Assembly: GCA_016218495.1 (NCBI GenBank)
Contig: JACRDU010000056.1
Location: 1 to 40,428, forward strand
Length of the DNA: 40,428 nt
Direction of reading: 5' to 3'
Source of the DNA: Elusimicrobiota bacterium
GTDB taxonomy: Bacteria; Elusimicrobiota; Elusimicrobia; UBA1565
This document shows positions 30,504-38,075 of the stretch, piece after piece (position 1 is the stretch's first letter; each line of letters begins with the position of its first letter). The translations under genes were made by a program, and so were the position numbers. The notes below the pieces were generated by a model. It was given only the letters and a program-made list of their open reading frames with translations. It was not told the DNA's origin and did no database searches.

Positions 30504-31886
30504 ATGGTGGTGCGGTTCCTCGCTCTGGCGCTCATCCTCGGTCCGGCCGCGACGGCGGCGGCCGGGGAGGCCCGCCAGTTCTTCGTCCCCAAAGGCAGCG
30601 TGCGCCAGGAGGAGACGCCTCCGGAGTTCAAGAAGGACCCCACCCGCCAGGACCTGCAGGCCCTGGTCCGCCACTTCGAGAGCTGCATCAGCAACCCTCC
30701 CACCCCCGTCGAGGGGATGGCCAGCATCGACCAGTTCCTCGAGATGCTCGAGCGCAACCTGCGCATGGGCAACGACATCCCGCGCGACCGCATCCTGCGC
30801 AACGCCGACCAGGCCCGGGAGGGCTTCCGGCGCGCCTTCAACGACCTGGCCGAGGCCACCTCGCCGGGCCTCATGCAGGAGACGCGCGACGCCCTGCTGG
30901 AGGTGGCCGAGGAGCTCAAGCCGCTCGACGAGAAGAACGCCGAGTCGGTCCTGCGCCTGGGCCAGGTGGCCGATTCCGCCCGGGGAACGGTGAGCATGAT
31001 GGTCCTGCAGCCCCCGGAATCGCCGGGGCGGCCGGTGCCGGTGGAGAACCTCTCCTTCGTCGTCACGCTCCGCCCCGAGATCCTGCCCCTGCGCGAGAAG
31101 CTCAAGAAGGTCTACCCCAAGCTCAAGCGCGCCAAAGCGCTCATCGAGCGCGCCAAGCAGCGCTCGGTGACCTTGGCCAAATTCGCCGAGAAGGCCGGCA
31201 AGCTCGACGAGGACGCGCTGGGGCACCTCAGCGAGCGCCGCACCCGGGGGCGCAAGGCCAACTACGAGACCCGGATGCTCTCGCGCGAGATCATCCTCAA
31301 CGCCAACAAGTGGCTGCTCAAGACCATCGAGAAGTCGGACCAGGTCATCAAGCTGATGGAGGAGCAGATGGACCCCAAGAAGGAGGGGGTCCATAAGGCC
31401 GTCAACGAGCTCCTGATAGCCGACCGCGTGACCATGGACTCCAAGGAGCTCATCACGCGCTCGGGCAACCGCATCAACTTCAACCACAAGAAGCGGCTCA
31501 ACGGCGTCATCCGGCACGGCTGGGAGACCGCTTCGGAGAACCGCCGGCCCTGGTGGGTGGGCCGCTCGCAGATGGCGCGCAACGAAGGCGTCGTCGACAG
31601 CGGCAAGATGGACGAGGCGAAGGGCCAGGCCGAGGAGTCCGGGCGCACGGCCGACGGCACGATCCAGGAGACGATGGCCTCCATCAAGCGCCTCGACGAG
31701 GCGCTGGGCCGCTCCGAGGAGCGCCCGCCCGAGATCGCGCGCCGCGTGCTCGACGTCCCCGCGCCCAGCGACCCCGAGGGCGCGCCGATCGCCGCCGACG
31801 AGCGGGTCAAGTCCAAGCCCATCAAGATCCCGCACACCCTCGACGTCTCCGACGCCGAGATCATCTCCTCCTACGACAACCGCTGA
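30504..31886 (+). CDS. Secreted helical protein A2 (paralogue of 8292-9692)
   Basis: A 460-residue exported protein with a signal peptide (MVVRFLALALILGPAATAAA) and a largely helical body. It shares with A1 the blocks around IDQFLEMLERNL, RILRNADQAR, ILNANKWLLKTI and a C-terminal SKPIKIPHTLDVS, at similar order and spacing. Unlike A1 it lacks the long Ala-rich coiled coil. No function known. ATG 30498 or 30504 are both in frame; 30504 is preferred because TACTAT (30494-30499) lies just upstream. Its stop abuts the stop of the convergent DUF1684 gene at TGATCA. Confidence 0.7.
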   Translation: MVVRFLALALILGPAATAAAGEARQFFVPKGSVRQEETPPEFKKDPTRQDLQALVRHFESCISNPPTPVEGMASIDQFLEMLERNLRMGNDIPRDRILRNADQAREGFRRAFNDLAEATSPGLMQETRDALLEVAEELKPLDEKNAESVLRLGQVADSARGTVSMMVLQPPESPGRPVPVENLSFVVTLRPEILPLREKLKKVYPKLKRAKALIERAKQRSVTLAKFAEKAGKLDEDALGHLSERRTRGRKANYETRMLSREIILNANKWLLKTIEKSDQVIKLMEEQMDPKKEGVHKAVNELLIADRVTMDSKELITRSGNRINFNHKKRLNGVIRHGWETASENRRPWWVGRSQMARNEGVVDSGKMDEAKGQAEESGRTADGTIQETMASIKRLDEALGRSEERPPEIARRVLDVPAPSDPEGAPIAADERVKSKPIKIPHTLDVSDAEIISSYDNR

Positions 31887-32780
31887 TCAGTGCTGGTAGT
31901 GCGGGTCCCGCTCGCCCGCGCGCACCGCTACGGGCAGCTGGTTCTCCTTGGGGGGGATGGGGCAGTTGTAGAAGCCGCTGTAGGCGCAGGCCGGGTTGTA
32001 GGCCATGTTGAAGTCCAGGATATAGGAGCCGTCCCCCTGCTTCTCCGGCTCCACATAGCGCCCCACCATGTAGCTCTCCTTGCCCGTCGTGGCGTCGCGG
32101 AAGAAGACGCTCACGTCGTCGTCGCCCGAACCGGGCTCGAGCAGGCGGTGGGCGGCCAGGCGCAGGGCCGTCTTGCCCAGGGTGAACTCCAGCCAGCCCA
32201 CCCTCTGGGCGCGCCGGTCACCGCTGTTGGAGGAGGCCAGGGCCACGGTCTCGGCCTTGGGGTCCGGCACCAGGCGCGCGCGGACCCGGCGCGAGAGGTC
32301 GATGGGGAAATAGGGGATGCCCTTGTATTCCTTGAAGCGCGGGCTCTTGGGGTCGAAGACGATGACGGCGGGGTAGCCCTGGTGCGAGAGGCGCAGGTGG
32401 AAGCGCCCCGCGCTCAGGCGCGTCGGGCCGCCGCCCGCCTCGCGCACGGGCGCGGTGCCCTTGCCCACCGTGAAGAACGCGCCCGCGTCGAGCGCGCGGA
32501 CCGCGAAGCCGTCCGCCCCGGCCGTCACGCGCAGATGGCGCGGCTCCAGGCCGGGCAGGACCAGGTCGCAGGCCGGGTCCGAGCCCACGACGAGCTCGGC
32601 CTTGTCCCCGAAGGAGACCCGCTTGACCGCGGCCAGGTACGAGGTCGGGTCGGAGCGCAGCCAGCGCATGGTGTCGGCCCGGTCGGCCTCGATCTTCTTG
32701 CGGGCGGCGGCGTCCTCGGAGGGACCGGCCGCGGCGGCGAGGGGGAGGAGGGCGGCCAGCAGCGCCGTGTATCGTCTCAC
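31887..32780 (-). CDS. Secreted DUF1684 protein
   Basis: A 297-residue exported protein with a signal peptide (to ~18). The C-terminal signature YNPACAYSGFYNCPIPPKEN is diagnostic of DUF1684, with other family features (SGDRR, VGWLEF) in order. The family has no established function; its conserved polar core suggests binding or hydrolysis. The start is GTG at 32780. It shares a 26-nt divergent intergenic region with the DMT exporter gene, with overlapping -10-like elements on both strands. Confidence 0.88.
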   Translation of the reverse strand: MRRYTALLAALLPLAAAAGPSEDAAARKKIEADRADTMRWLRSDPTSYLAAVKRVSFGDKAELVVGSDPACDLVLPGLEPRHLRVTAGADGFAVRALDAGAFFTVGKGTAPVREAGGGPTRLSAGRFHLRLSHQGYPAVIVFDPKSPRFKEYKGIPYFPIDLSRRVRARLVPDPKAETVALASSNSGDRRAQRVGWLEFTLGKTALRLAAHRLLEPGSGDDDVSVFFRDATTGKESYMVGRYVEPEKQGDGSYILDFNMAYNPACAYSGFYNCPIPPKENQLPVAVRAGERDPHYQH

Positions 32781-32787
32781 GGCGCTA

Positions 32788-32797
32788 ATGATAACAT
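32788..32797. promoter_or_regulatory. Overlapping divergent -10-like elements
   Basis: In ATGATAACAT, the minus strand reads TATCAT 7 nt before GTG 32780 and the plus strand reads TAACAT 9 nt before ATG 32807. The 26-nt region leaves no room for leaders or ribosome sites. The two polymerases would compete for the same DNA. Confidence 0.5.
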
Positions 32798-32806
32798 GCC
32801 TACCCC

Positions 32807-33697
32807 ATGAAGAACGGACTGCTCTTCGGCCTGCTCGCGCTGTTCTGGGGCGGCTCCTTCATCGCCATCAAGTTCGTCGTGGCCGAGCTCCCGCCGCTGA
32901 CCGGGGCCTCGATGCGCGTGCTGGTGGGGCTGGCGGCGCTGTTCTTGCTCCTCAAGGCCTGGGGCAAGAAGACGGCCGTGCCCCTGCGCGCCCGCACGGG
33001 GCTGTGGCTGACCGGGCTGTTCTCCCAGGCCTTCCCTTTCGCCCTGCTCTTCTGGGGGGAACGCCACATCTCGGCGGGGCTGGCCGGCCTCATAAACGGC
33101 ACGGTGCCGCTGTGGACCTTCCTGATGGGAGCGGCCCTGGGCCGCGAGCCCGCGGCCCGCTCCCCGCGCGCCTGGGCCGGCATCGGCCTGGGCCTGACGG
33201 GGACCATCCTCATCTTCGCTCCCGTGCTCACCTACTCGGGGTCGCGGATGGAGGTGTGGGGCGCGGCCGCCTGCTTGGGGATGGCCGTCTGCTACGCTGT
33301 CGGCTCGCTGTTGGCCCGGACCATGCTGGTCGGCGAGAAGGCCGTCGACGTCTACGCCGGGGCGCTGCACCAGCAGGTGGCGGCCACGGTCTTCCTGGGC
33401 CTGCTCTCCGTGTTCGCCTCGGGGGGGGAGCCGCGGCCTTACGCCTCGCCGGCGGCGCTGGGGGCCGTCCTCTACCTGGGCGTCTGCTCCACGGCGGTGG
33501 CCTTCCTCATCTTCTTCCGCCTCATCCGCGATTGGGGCTCGCTTAGGGCCAGCGCCGTCACCTATGTGATGCCCGTCGTGGCCCTGGTCCTGGACCGGCT
33601 GTTCTTCGGGCGCTGGCCCCGGCCCGCCGAAGCGGCGGGGGCGGCGGTGGTCCTGAGCGGCGTCTTGCTGCTGCACTCGGGCAAAGCCCGGGCCTGA
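32807..33697 (+). CDS. DMT superfamily (EamA) transporter
   Basis: A 296-residue polytopic membrane protein with ten predicted helices in two EamA repeats; the N-terminal signature ALFWGGSFIAIKF and the second-half FLIFFRLIRDWGS are typical. Such proteins export amino acids, metabolites or drugs; the substrate cannot be told. Positive residues between helices fit the positive-inside rule. The ATG at 32807 has a -10-like hexamer 9 nt upstream. Its stop abuts the stop of the convergent PrcB-like gene (TGATCA). Confidence 0.88.
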   Translation: MKNGLLFGLLALFWGGSFIAIKFVVAELPPLTGASMRVLVGLAALFLLLKAWGKKTAVPLRARTGLWLTGLFSQAFPFALLFWGERHISAGLAGLINGTVPLWTFLMGAALGREPAARSPRAWAGIGLGLTGTILIFAPVLTYSGSRMEVWGAAACLGMAVCYAVGSLLARTMLVGEKAVDVYAGALHQQVAATVFLGLLSVFASGGEPRPYASPAALGAVLYLGVCSTAVAFLIFFRLIRDWGSLRASAVTYVMPVVALVLDRLFFGRWPRPAEAAGAAVVLSGVLLLHSGKARA

Positions 33698-34306
33698 TCA
33701 GCGGACTTCCTTGGCCGTCGGCGCCGCGGCCTGGAGCGGGAAGAGCAGGACCTTGAAGGGGTTCGCCGTCCCGGGCTCGGGGGTCTTGGGCGCAGCCGCC
33801 TTCCAGAGCACGGCGAAGCCCTTGCTCCCCTTCTTGGCCTCGAGCACGGCGACCTTGGTCCCGGCCGGCCGCTGACCCGCGAAGATGGCCAGGCCGATGT
33901 AGCGGTCGAATTCCACCACCGGCATGTCGTGGCCGCCGACCTCCTTCCACAGGGCGTCCCATTGGGCCTTCGAGCGGATGAGGCGGGTTCCCGCTCGGGC
34001 TGGGCCCCTGTCGCCGTCGTAGACCAGCGGCGGTTCGGGCCGCGAGTTGGCCATCGGGCCGCGCACCGCCACGCCGGAATAGTCCTCGGGGAGCTTGACC
34101 ATGCCCAGGCTGCCCTCGGGCGGGGCCTGCGGTTCTTCCTTGCGCGCCGCTCCGGGGAGGCCCTCGGGACGGGAAAGGGCGACGGCGGGGCCGGCCGCCG
34201 GCTCGGGCTCGGGGGGCGGCGCGGTGCGCGCCTTCCAGTACTGCAGGCCGAAGAACGACCCGCCGATGAGGACGGCGGCGACGAGGAGGGTCCCGAGGTC
34301 TTTCAT
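33698..34306 (-). CDS. PrcB-like membrane-anchored protein
   Basis: A 202-residue protein with an N-terminal membrane anchor (residues 5-25), a Pro-rich linker, and a C-terminal domain (~105-195) like the PrcB C-terminal family: IRSKAQWDALWKEV, VVEFDRYIGLAIFAGQRPAG and a final NPFKVLLFPL segment. PrcB is known as a subunit of the PrcA-PrcB protease complex in Treponema; here no PrcA-like gene is adjacent, though a subtilase lies elsewhere in the window. Start 34306 with TAATAT 6 nt upstream. Confidence 0.7.
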   Translation of the reverse strand: MKDLGTLLVAAVLIGGSFFGLQYWKARTAPPPEPEPAAGPAVALSRPEGLPGAARKEEPQAPPEGSLGMVKLPEDYSGVAVRGPMANSRPEPPLVYDGDRGPARAGTRLIRSKAQWDALWKEVGGHDMPVVEFDRYIGLAIFAGQRPAGTKVAVLEAKKGSKGFAVLWKAAAPKTPEPGTANPFKVLLFPLQAAAPTAKEVR

Positions 34307-34312
34307 GCCCGG

Positions 34313-34318
34313 ATATTA
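34313..34318 (-). promoter_or_regulatory. -10-like element of the PrcB-like gene
   Basis: TAATAT on the minus strand, 6 nt before ATG 34306, and no ribosome site. Confidence 0.45.
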
Positions 34319-34344
34319 CTTAATCGGAGGGCCTGACCCCTTGC

Positions 34345-36414
34345 TCAAGCGGAGGGGGAGAGCCAGCGCAGGAAGGCGTCTTCGGAGGGCTCGCGGCCGA
34401 GGAAGTCGCGCAGGGAGTCGGCCTCGTCGCGGCTGGAGCCGCGCTCGAGGACGGCCTCGCGCCAGCGCCGGCCGGTCTCCGGGGAGACGATGCCGGCCCG
34501 CTCGAAGACCGAGAAGACGTCCTGGGCGAAGACCCGGGACCAGAGGTAGCCGTAATAGCCGGCGGCATAGCCGCCCATGATGTGCCCGAAGCGGGCCGGG
34601 AAGTTCGTGCCCCGGGCCGGCTTCTTGCCGAGGAAGGCCTTCACCACGCGCGCGTACACCGCCAGGGCGTCGGCGTGCCCGGTGGAATGGACGGCCAGGT
34701 CGAAGGCCGCCAGGACGGCCTGCCCCAGGGCGTCCGAGGCCGGGCTGAAGAACTTGTCGGCCACGATGCGCTCGGCCGTGGCGGCGGGGAGGGACTCCCC
34801 GGGGGCGTCCCAGCGGCTGGAGAGGCGCACCAGCATGTCGGCGTTCCAGACGAAGTTCTCCATCATCTGCGAGGGCGCCTCGACGAAGTCCCGCGCCGTG
34901 GCCGAGCCGGACTGGCTCCAGTGCGGGGCGGTGGTCAGCAGCTGGTGCATGATGTGCCCGAGCTCGTGGAACAGGGTCTTCACCTCGCCGGGCCGGAGCA
35001 GGGAGGGACGCCCGCCGCCCGGGCGGGTGAAGTTCCCCACCAGAGCGGAGAGCGGCTCGCGGTAGGTCCCGTCCGGCAGGGCGCGGCCTTTCACCAAGGT
35101 GAAGGCCGCCATGTGGCCGTACTTGCCTTCGCGCGGGAACAGGTCCAGGTAGAAGCGCCCCAGGCGCGCGCCGGAGGCGGCGTCGTGGACCTCGACGAGC
35201 CGGACCTCGGGATGCCAGGCTTCGCCCGCGTCGGCTTCGACGAAGCGCACCCCCAGCAGGCGTTCGTAGACCCGGAAGGCCTTGTCCAGCACGCTGTCCA
35301 TCGGGAAGTACTGCCGGGCCTCCTCGGGGTCGTAGCCCAGGCGTTCGCGCTTGAGCCGGGCCTCCCACCAGCCGGCGTCCCAGGGGCGCATGGCCCCGGC
35401 GGTGCCGTGCTCGCGCGCGTAGCTGCGCAGCGTCTCGCGCTCGGCGTCGGCGCGCCCCCGCAGCGAGGCGCGCAGGCGGTTGAGGAATTCCCAGACCCGG
35501 CGCGGCGTCTTGGCCATGCGCCCGGCCAGGGCCATCGTCGCATAGTTCCTGTAGCCGAGCAGGCGCGCCGTCTCGTGGCGCAGGGCCAGGGCCTCGGCCA
35601 GGACCGGGGCGTTCTCGACGGCGGCCGCGTTGCCGTGCTTGAAGTAGGCCGCGCGCCGGAGCTTCCTGTCCTCGGCCCGCTCCATCACCAGGCCGTAGGT
35701 GGGCGCGTCCAGGCGCAGGCGCCGGCGCCCGTCGCCCAGGCGCGGCAGGGCCTCCACCGCGGCGCGGGGCAGGCCGGCCAGGCGGGACTCCGACACGTCG
35801 AGGGTGAGGTCGGCGTCGCGCAGGTTCCGGCTGAAGGCCTGGCCGAGCTCCGAGAGGCGGCGCTCGGCCGCGCCCAGGCGCTCGCGCGCGGCCGCGTCGA
35901 GGCCCAGGCCCGCGTGCTTGAAGCCCGACAGGCTCTTCTCGAGCAGGCGCCTGTCCTCGGGCGCGAGGTCCTCGGACAGGGCGGCCGCGTCGCGCACGGC
36001 CTCGTAGAGGTCCTCGCGCTGGCCGAGGTAGACCATCAGGCGGTCGGTCTCCTTGTCGAGCGCCTCCGCGGCCGCCCGCACGGCCGGGTCGGGGGAGACG
36101 GAGGCGAGGAAGACGGCGGGCTGGACGGCCTCGTGGTATTCGGCGTAGGCCCGCTCGATGGCCAGGGCCGTAGCGGCGAAGCTGCGCTGGGCCTTGGGCA
36201 GGGCGGCCACGGCGTCGAGGCTGCGCGTCAGCAGCGCGGCCTTCTCCGCCCCGAGCCCGGAGAGGGACTCCGGCGTGTGGGAGAAGCCCAGGTTCCCCAG
36301 CGGGACGCGCGGGGCCGACTGCGCGGCCCGGCCGGCGGTCTGGGCGACGAACTGGGCCGAGGCGGGGGGGACGCAGAGGAGGAGGGAGACGAGCAGGGCC
36401 CCGGTCTTGAGCAT
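34345..36414 (-). CDS. Secreted M3 family oligopeptidase
   Basis: A 689-residue thimet-type metallopeptidase with a signal peptide (MLKTGALLVSLLLCVPPASA), so it is exported although most M3 enzymes are cytosolic. The zinc site is complete: HELGH at 483-487 and Glu512 in FVEAPSQMMENF. The N-terminal helical half and substrate-channel motifs (GHMAAFTL, NFTRPGGGRPSLL) are in the usual order and length. It would digest short peptides in the periplasm or outside. Start 36414 with TAAAGT 7 nt upstream. Confidence 0.9.
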   Translation of the reverse strand: MLKTGALLVSLLLCVPPASAQFVAQTAGRAAQSAPRVPLGNLGFSHTPESLSGLGAEKAALLTRSLDAVAALPKAQRSFAATALAIERAYAEYHEAVQPAVFLASVSPDPAVRAAAEALDKETDRLMVYLGQREDLYEAVRDAAALSEDLAPEDRRLLEKSLSGFKHAGLGLDAAARERLGAAERRLSELGQAFSRNLRDADLTLDVSESRLAGLPRAAVEALPRLGDGRRRLRLDAPTYGLVMERAEDRKLRRAAYFKHGNAAAVENAPVLAEALALRHETARLLGYRNYATMALAGRMAKTPRRVWEFLNRLRASLRGRADAERETLRSYAREHGTAGAMRPWDAGWWEARLKRERLGYDPEEARQYFPMDSVLDKAFRVYERLLGVRFVEADAGEAWHPEVRLVEVHDAASGARLGRFYLDLFPREGKYGHMAAFTLVKGRALPDGTYREPLSALVGNFTRPGGGRPSLLRPGEVKTLFHELGHIMHQLLTTAPHWSQSGSATARDFVEAPSQMMENFVWNADMLVRLSSRWDAPGESLPAATAERIVADKFFSPASDALGQAVLAAFDLAVHSTGHADALAVYARVVKAFLGKKPARGTNFPARFGHIMGGYAAGYYGYLWSRVFAQDVFSVFERAGIVSPETGRRWREAVLERGSSRDEADSLRDFLGREPSEDAFLRWLSPSA

Positions 36415-36421
36415 GGGGGCG

Positions 36422-36427
36422 ACTTTA
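36422..36427 (-). promoter_or_regulatory. -10-like element of the M3 peptidase gene
   Basis: TAAAGT on the minus strand, 7 nt before ATG 36414, no ribosome site. Confidence 0.4.
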
Positions 36428-36494
36428 GCATGGCGGGCGGGGGCGGCAGAGGAGGCGAAGGGCCTAGGGCGCGGGCGGAATTCGGCCTAGTGTC

Positions 36495-37764
36495 CTACTT
36501 CCCAAAATAGCGTTCCCAGAAGCCCTTGAGGATTCCGCCGGCGCCGTCTTGTTCCACGGCCCCCGCCAGCTCGCCGAGCTTGAGGGTCTTCGAAGTGCCG
36601 GCCAGGACGTTGACCTTGTTCGGGTTGGGCAAGGTCGAGGCCCAGCCGGCCGCGGCCGACTCGGTCACCAGGGACTTGTTCATCGTCTCGCCCCAATAGT
36701 TCCCGGCGGGCGGCGTCGGCCCCTGGCCGCGCAGGGCCCGGTAGCTCCTAACGAGCTGGCTCTTGGTGATGCTGAAGGTGTTCCAGGCCAACGAGGCCCC
36801 AAGCGCGGCGGGCGGGCCGGCCCAGGAACCCAGGTTGTAGGTGCCGGCGCTGATCTCCCCCCAGTGTTCGGCCGTGCGGGTCACCGTCCCGGCTTCGCGC
36901 CCGTTGAGGAGGGTGTTCTGGAAGGCGTTGACGGCCTGGGGATAGTCGATGGTCCCGTCCGGGGAGGTGTGCTTCGTCAGCGCCTCCTTCCACGCCCCGA
37001 CGATCTGGGCCTTGTCCGCGGCGCTCATGTAGCCGGCGAGGTCGGGGGAATCGAGCGTGCGTCCCAGCGACTCGACCTGTCCGGCCACGGCCGACTCGCG
37101 CGTCCCGGGCGCGGCGGCGGAGACGGGCGGAGGGGCCCCTTGGACTATCTTCGGCCCGGCCATGGCCGGCGCAGCCTTGTAGCGGGAGATGGCCTCCGCC
37201 GTCCCGGCGGCGGGCGGCGGGCGGCGCCGGGTCGCCGGGCGCGACGGCGGGCCCCAGGGCCGCGGCCTGCCCGAAGAGCCTGGCCACCCGGGCCCTGTCC
37301 TCGGGGCGCAGGCGGCCGGCATGCTCCTTCCAGGACGCGCCGGAGACGGACTGGTCCCCGGAACGGAAATCCCCGGTCTTGGGGTCGAGCGCGGCGCCGC
37401 CCGCGCGCAGCGACCGGCGCAGGGCCTCGTAGCGCGCGGCCAGAGCGGCGCAGGCCTCGGCGGCTACGGCCAGCGGAGCGCAGGCGCCGTCCACCGCGGC
37501 CTTGAGCGCGGCGGGGTCCTCTCCCGCCAACGCCTCCCGGACCCGGCCCAAGGCCTTCGCCGCCGCGGCCGCCTTCTCCCACGACGGGTCCGGCGCGCCC
37601 TCGGCGCGGCGCCCCTCGAACGGGGTCAGGTCGAAGGGCCGGCGCAGGTCCGCCTGGATGAAGCGTCCGCGCGCGGCCTCCAGGGCCGCCTCGCCCGGGG
37701 CAGGTCCCTGGGCCGAGGCCGCCAGGCCGACGACGGCCGCCAATGCGCAGGCGAGGGGGGCCAT
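36495..37764 (-). pseudogene. Secreted protein B2, frameshifted (paralogue of 39042-40244)
   Basis: Two overlapping frames together give one ~420-residue protein. The N-terminal part (signal peptide, then RFIQADLRRPFDL to ALGPAVAPGD) is in one frame. The C-terminal part (AEAISRYKAAP to the end, KGFWERYFGK) is in another. The switch falls in a CGCC-rich tract at about 37205-37245. Both halves align with the intact paralogue B1, including the YEALRRSLRAGGA helix, the TGPDG/SPDG loop and the C-terminal AAGWASTLPNPNK. This is either a true frameshift, a repeat-length change that could switch expression, or an assembly error. The promoter upstream is intact. Function unknown. Confidence 0.65.
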
Positions 37765-37770
37765 ACCCCA

Positions 37771-37798
37771 ATTTAGACCCGGAAGCGCGGCATTTCAA
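37771..37798 (-). promoter_or_regulatory. Sigma70-type promoter of the B2 gene
   Basis: On the minus strand TTGAAA (37793-37798), a 16-nt spacer and CTAAAT (37771-37776), ending 6 nt before ATG 37764. The same TTGAAA-16-TAAAAA layout occurs at the A1 gene. Confidence 0.6.
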
Positions 37799-37859
37799 GG
37801 GCGGTCAGACTCCCGATTCCCGGGGTTATTCAGGCCCGTGGCGTTCGCATCGGGCATTC

Positions 37860-37877
37860 ACATTCGCCGGCGAATGT
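37860..37877. promoter_or_regulatory. 18-bp perfect palindrome
   Basis: ACATTCGCCGGCGAATGT is fully self-complementary and lies 62 nt upstream of the -35 of the B2 promoter. It has operator-like size and symmetry for a dimeric regulator. I do not recognise it as a known LexA, Fur or other box. Confidence 0.45.
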
Positions 37878-37919
37878 CAGGCTTGTCCCTGCTACGGATC
37901 GAGAACCCTCCCCGTCGGT

Positions 37920-37991
37920 GGGGCGAGTGGCCGAAAACCCCAGGAATTGGGAGCAAACAAACCCCCGATGAGGAGTCTCATGCGTCGCCCC
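37920..37991 (+). ncRNA. Candidate structured RNA, three-way junction
   Basis: GGGGCGA (37920-37926) pairs with TCGCCCC (37985-37991), enclosing two hairpins: CCCA-GGAAT-TGGG (37939-37951) and ATGAG-GAGT-CTCAT (37968-37981), joined by A-rich linkers. An upstream CCCC (37910-37913) can pair with the same GGGG, giving a competing hairpin. The strand is uncertain; the helices also form on the complement. I could not match it to GEMM, hammerhead or other classes I know. The folding is by hand. Confidence 0.35.
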
Positions 37992-38075
37992 CTTCGGTCG
38001 AACTTATCCCAGGCTAAGCTCGAACGCCGGCATCGCGCTGCAAGGCCCTGAGCTGCAACGCTCCTTGTTCGCCGG

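Larger units (their letters stand above)
37765..38075. other. Intergenic region, 311 nt without a gene
   Basis: It holds the promoter of the B2 gene (37771-37798), an 18-bp perfect palindrome (37860-37877) and a candidate structured RNA (37920-37991). Short frames, such as a basic 27-residue one starting at 37968, lack the GC-ending codon bias of real genes here and are not called. Confidence 0.6.

Noticed and set aside
37920-37991. Cyclic di-GMP (GEMM-I) riboswitch or hammerhead ribozyme
   Set aside because: GCAAAC and GATGAGG look superficially similar, but the GEMM core around the ligand and the hammerhead CUGANGA...GAAA core are not met.
37968-38051. Small basic 27-residue reading frame starting MRSLMRRPLR
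   Set aside because: Lacks the GC-ending codon bias of genes here and overlaps the candidate RNA hairpin.
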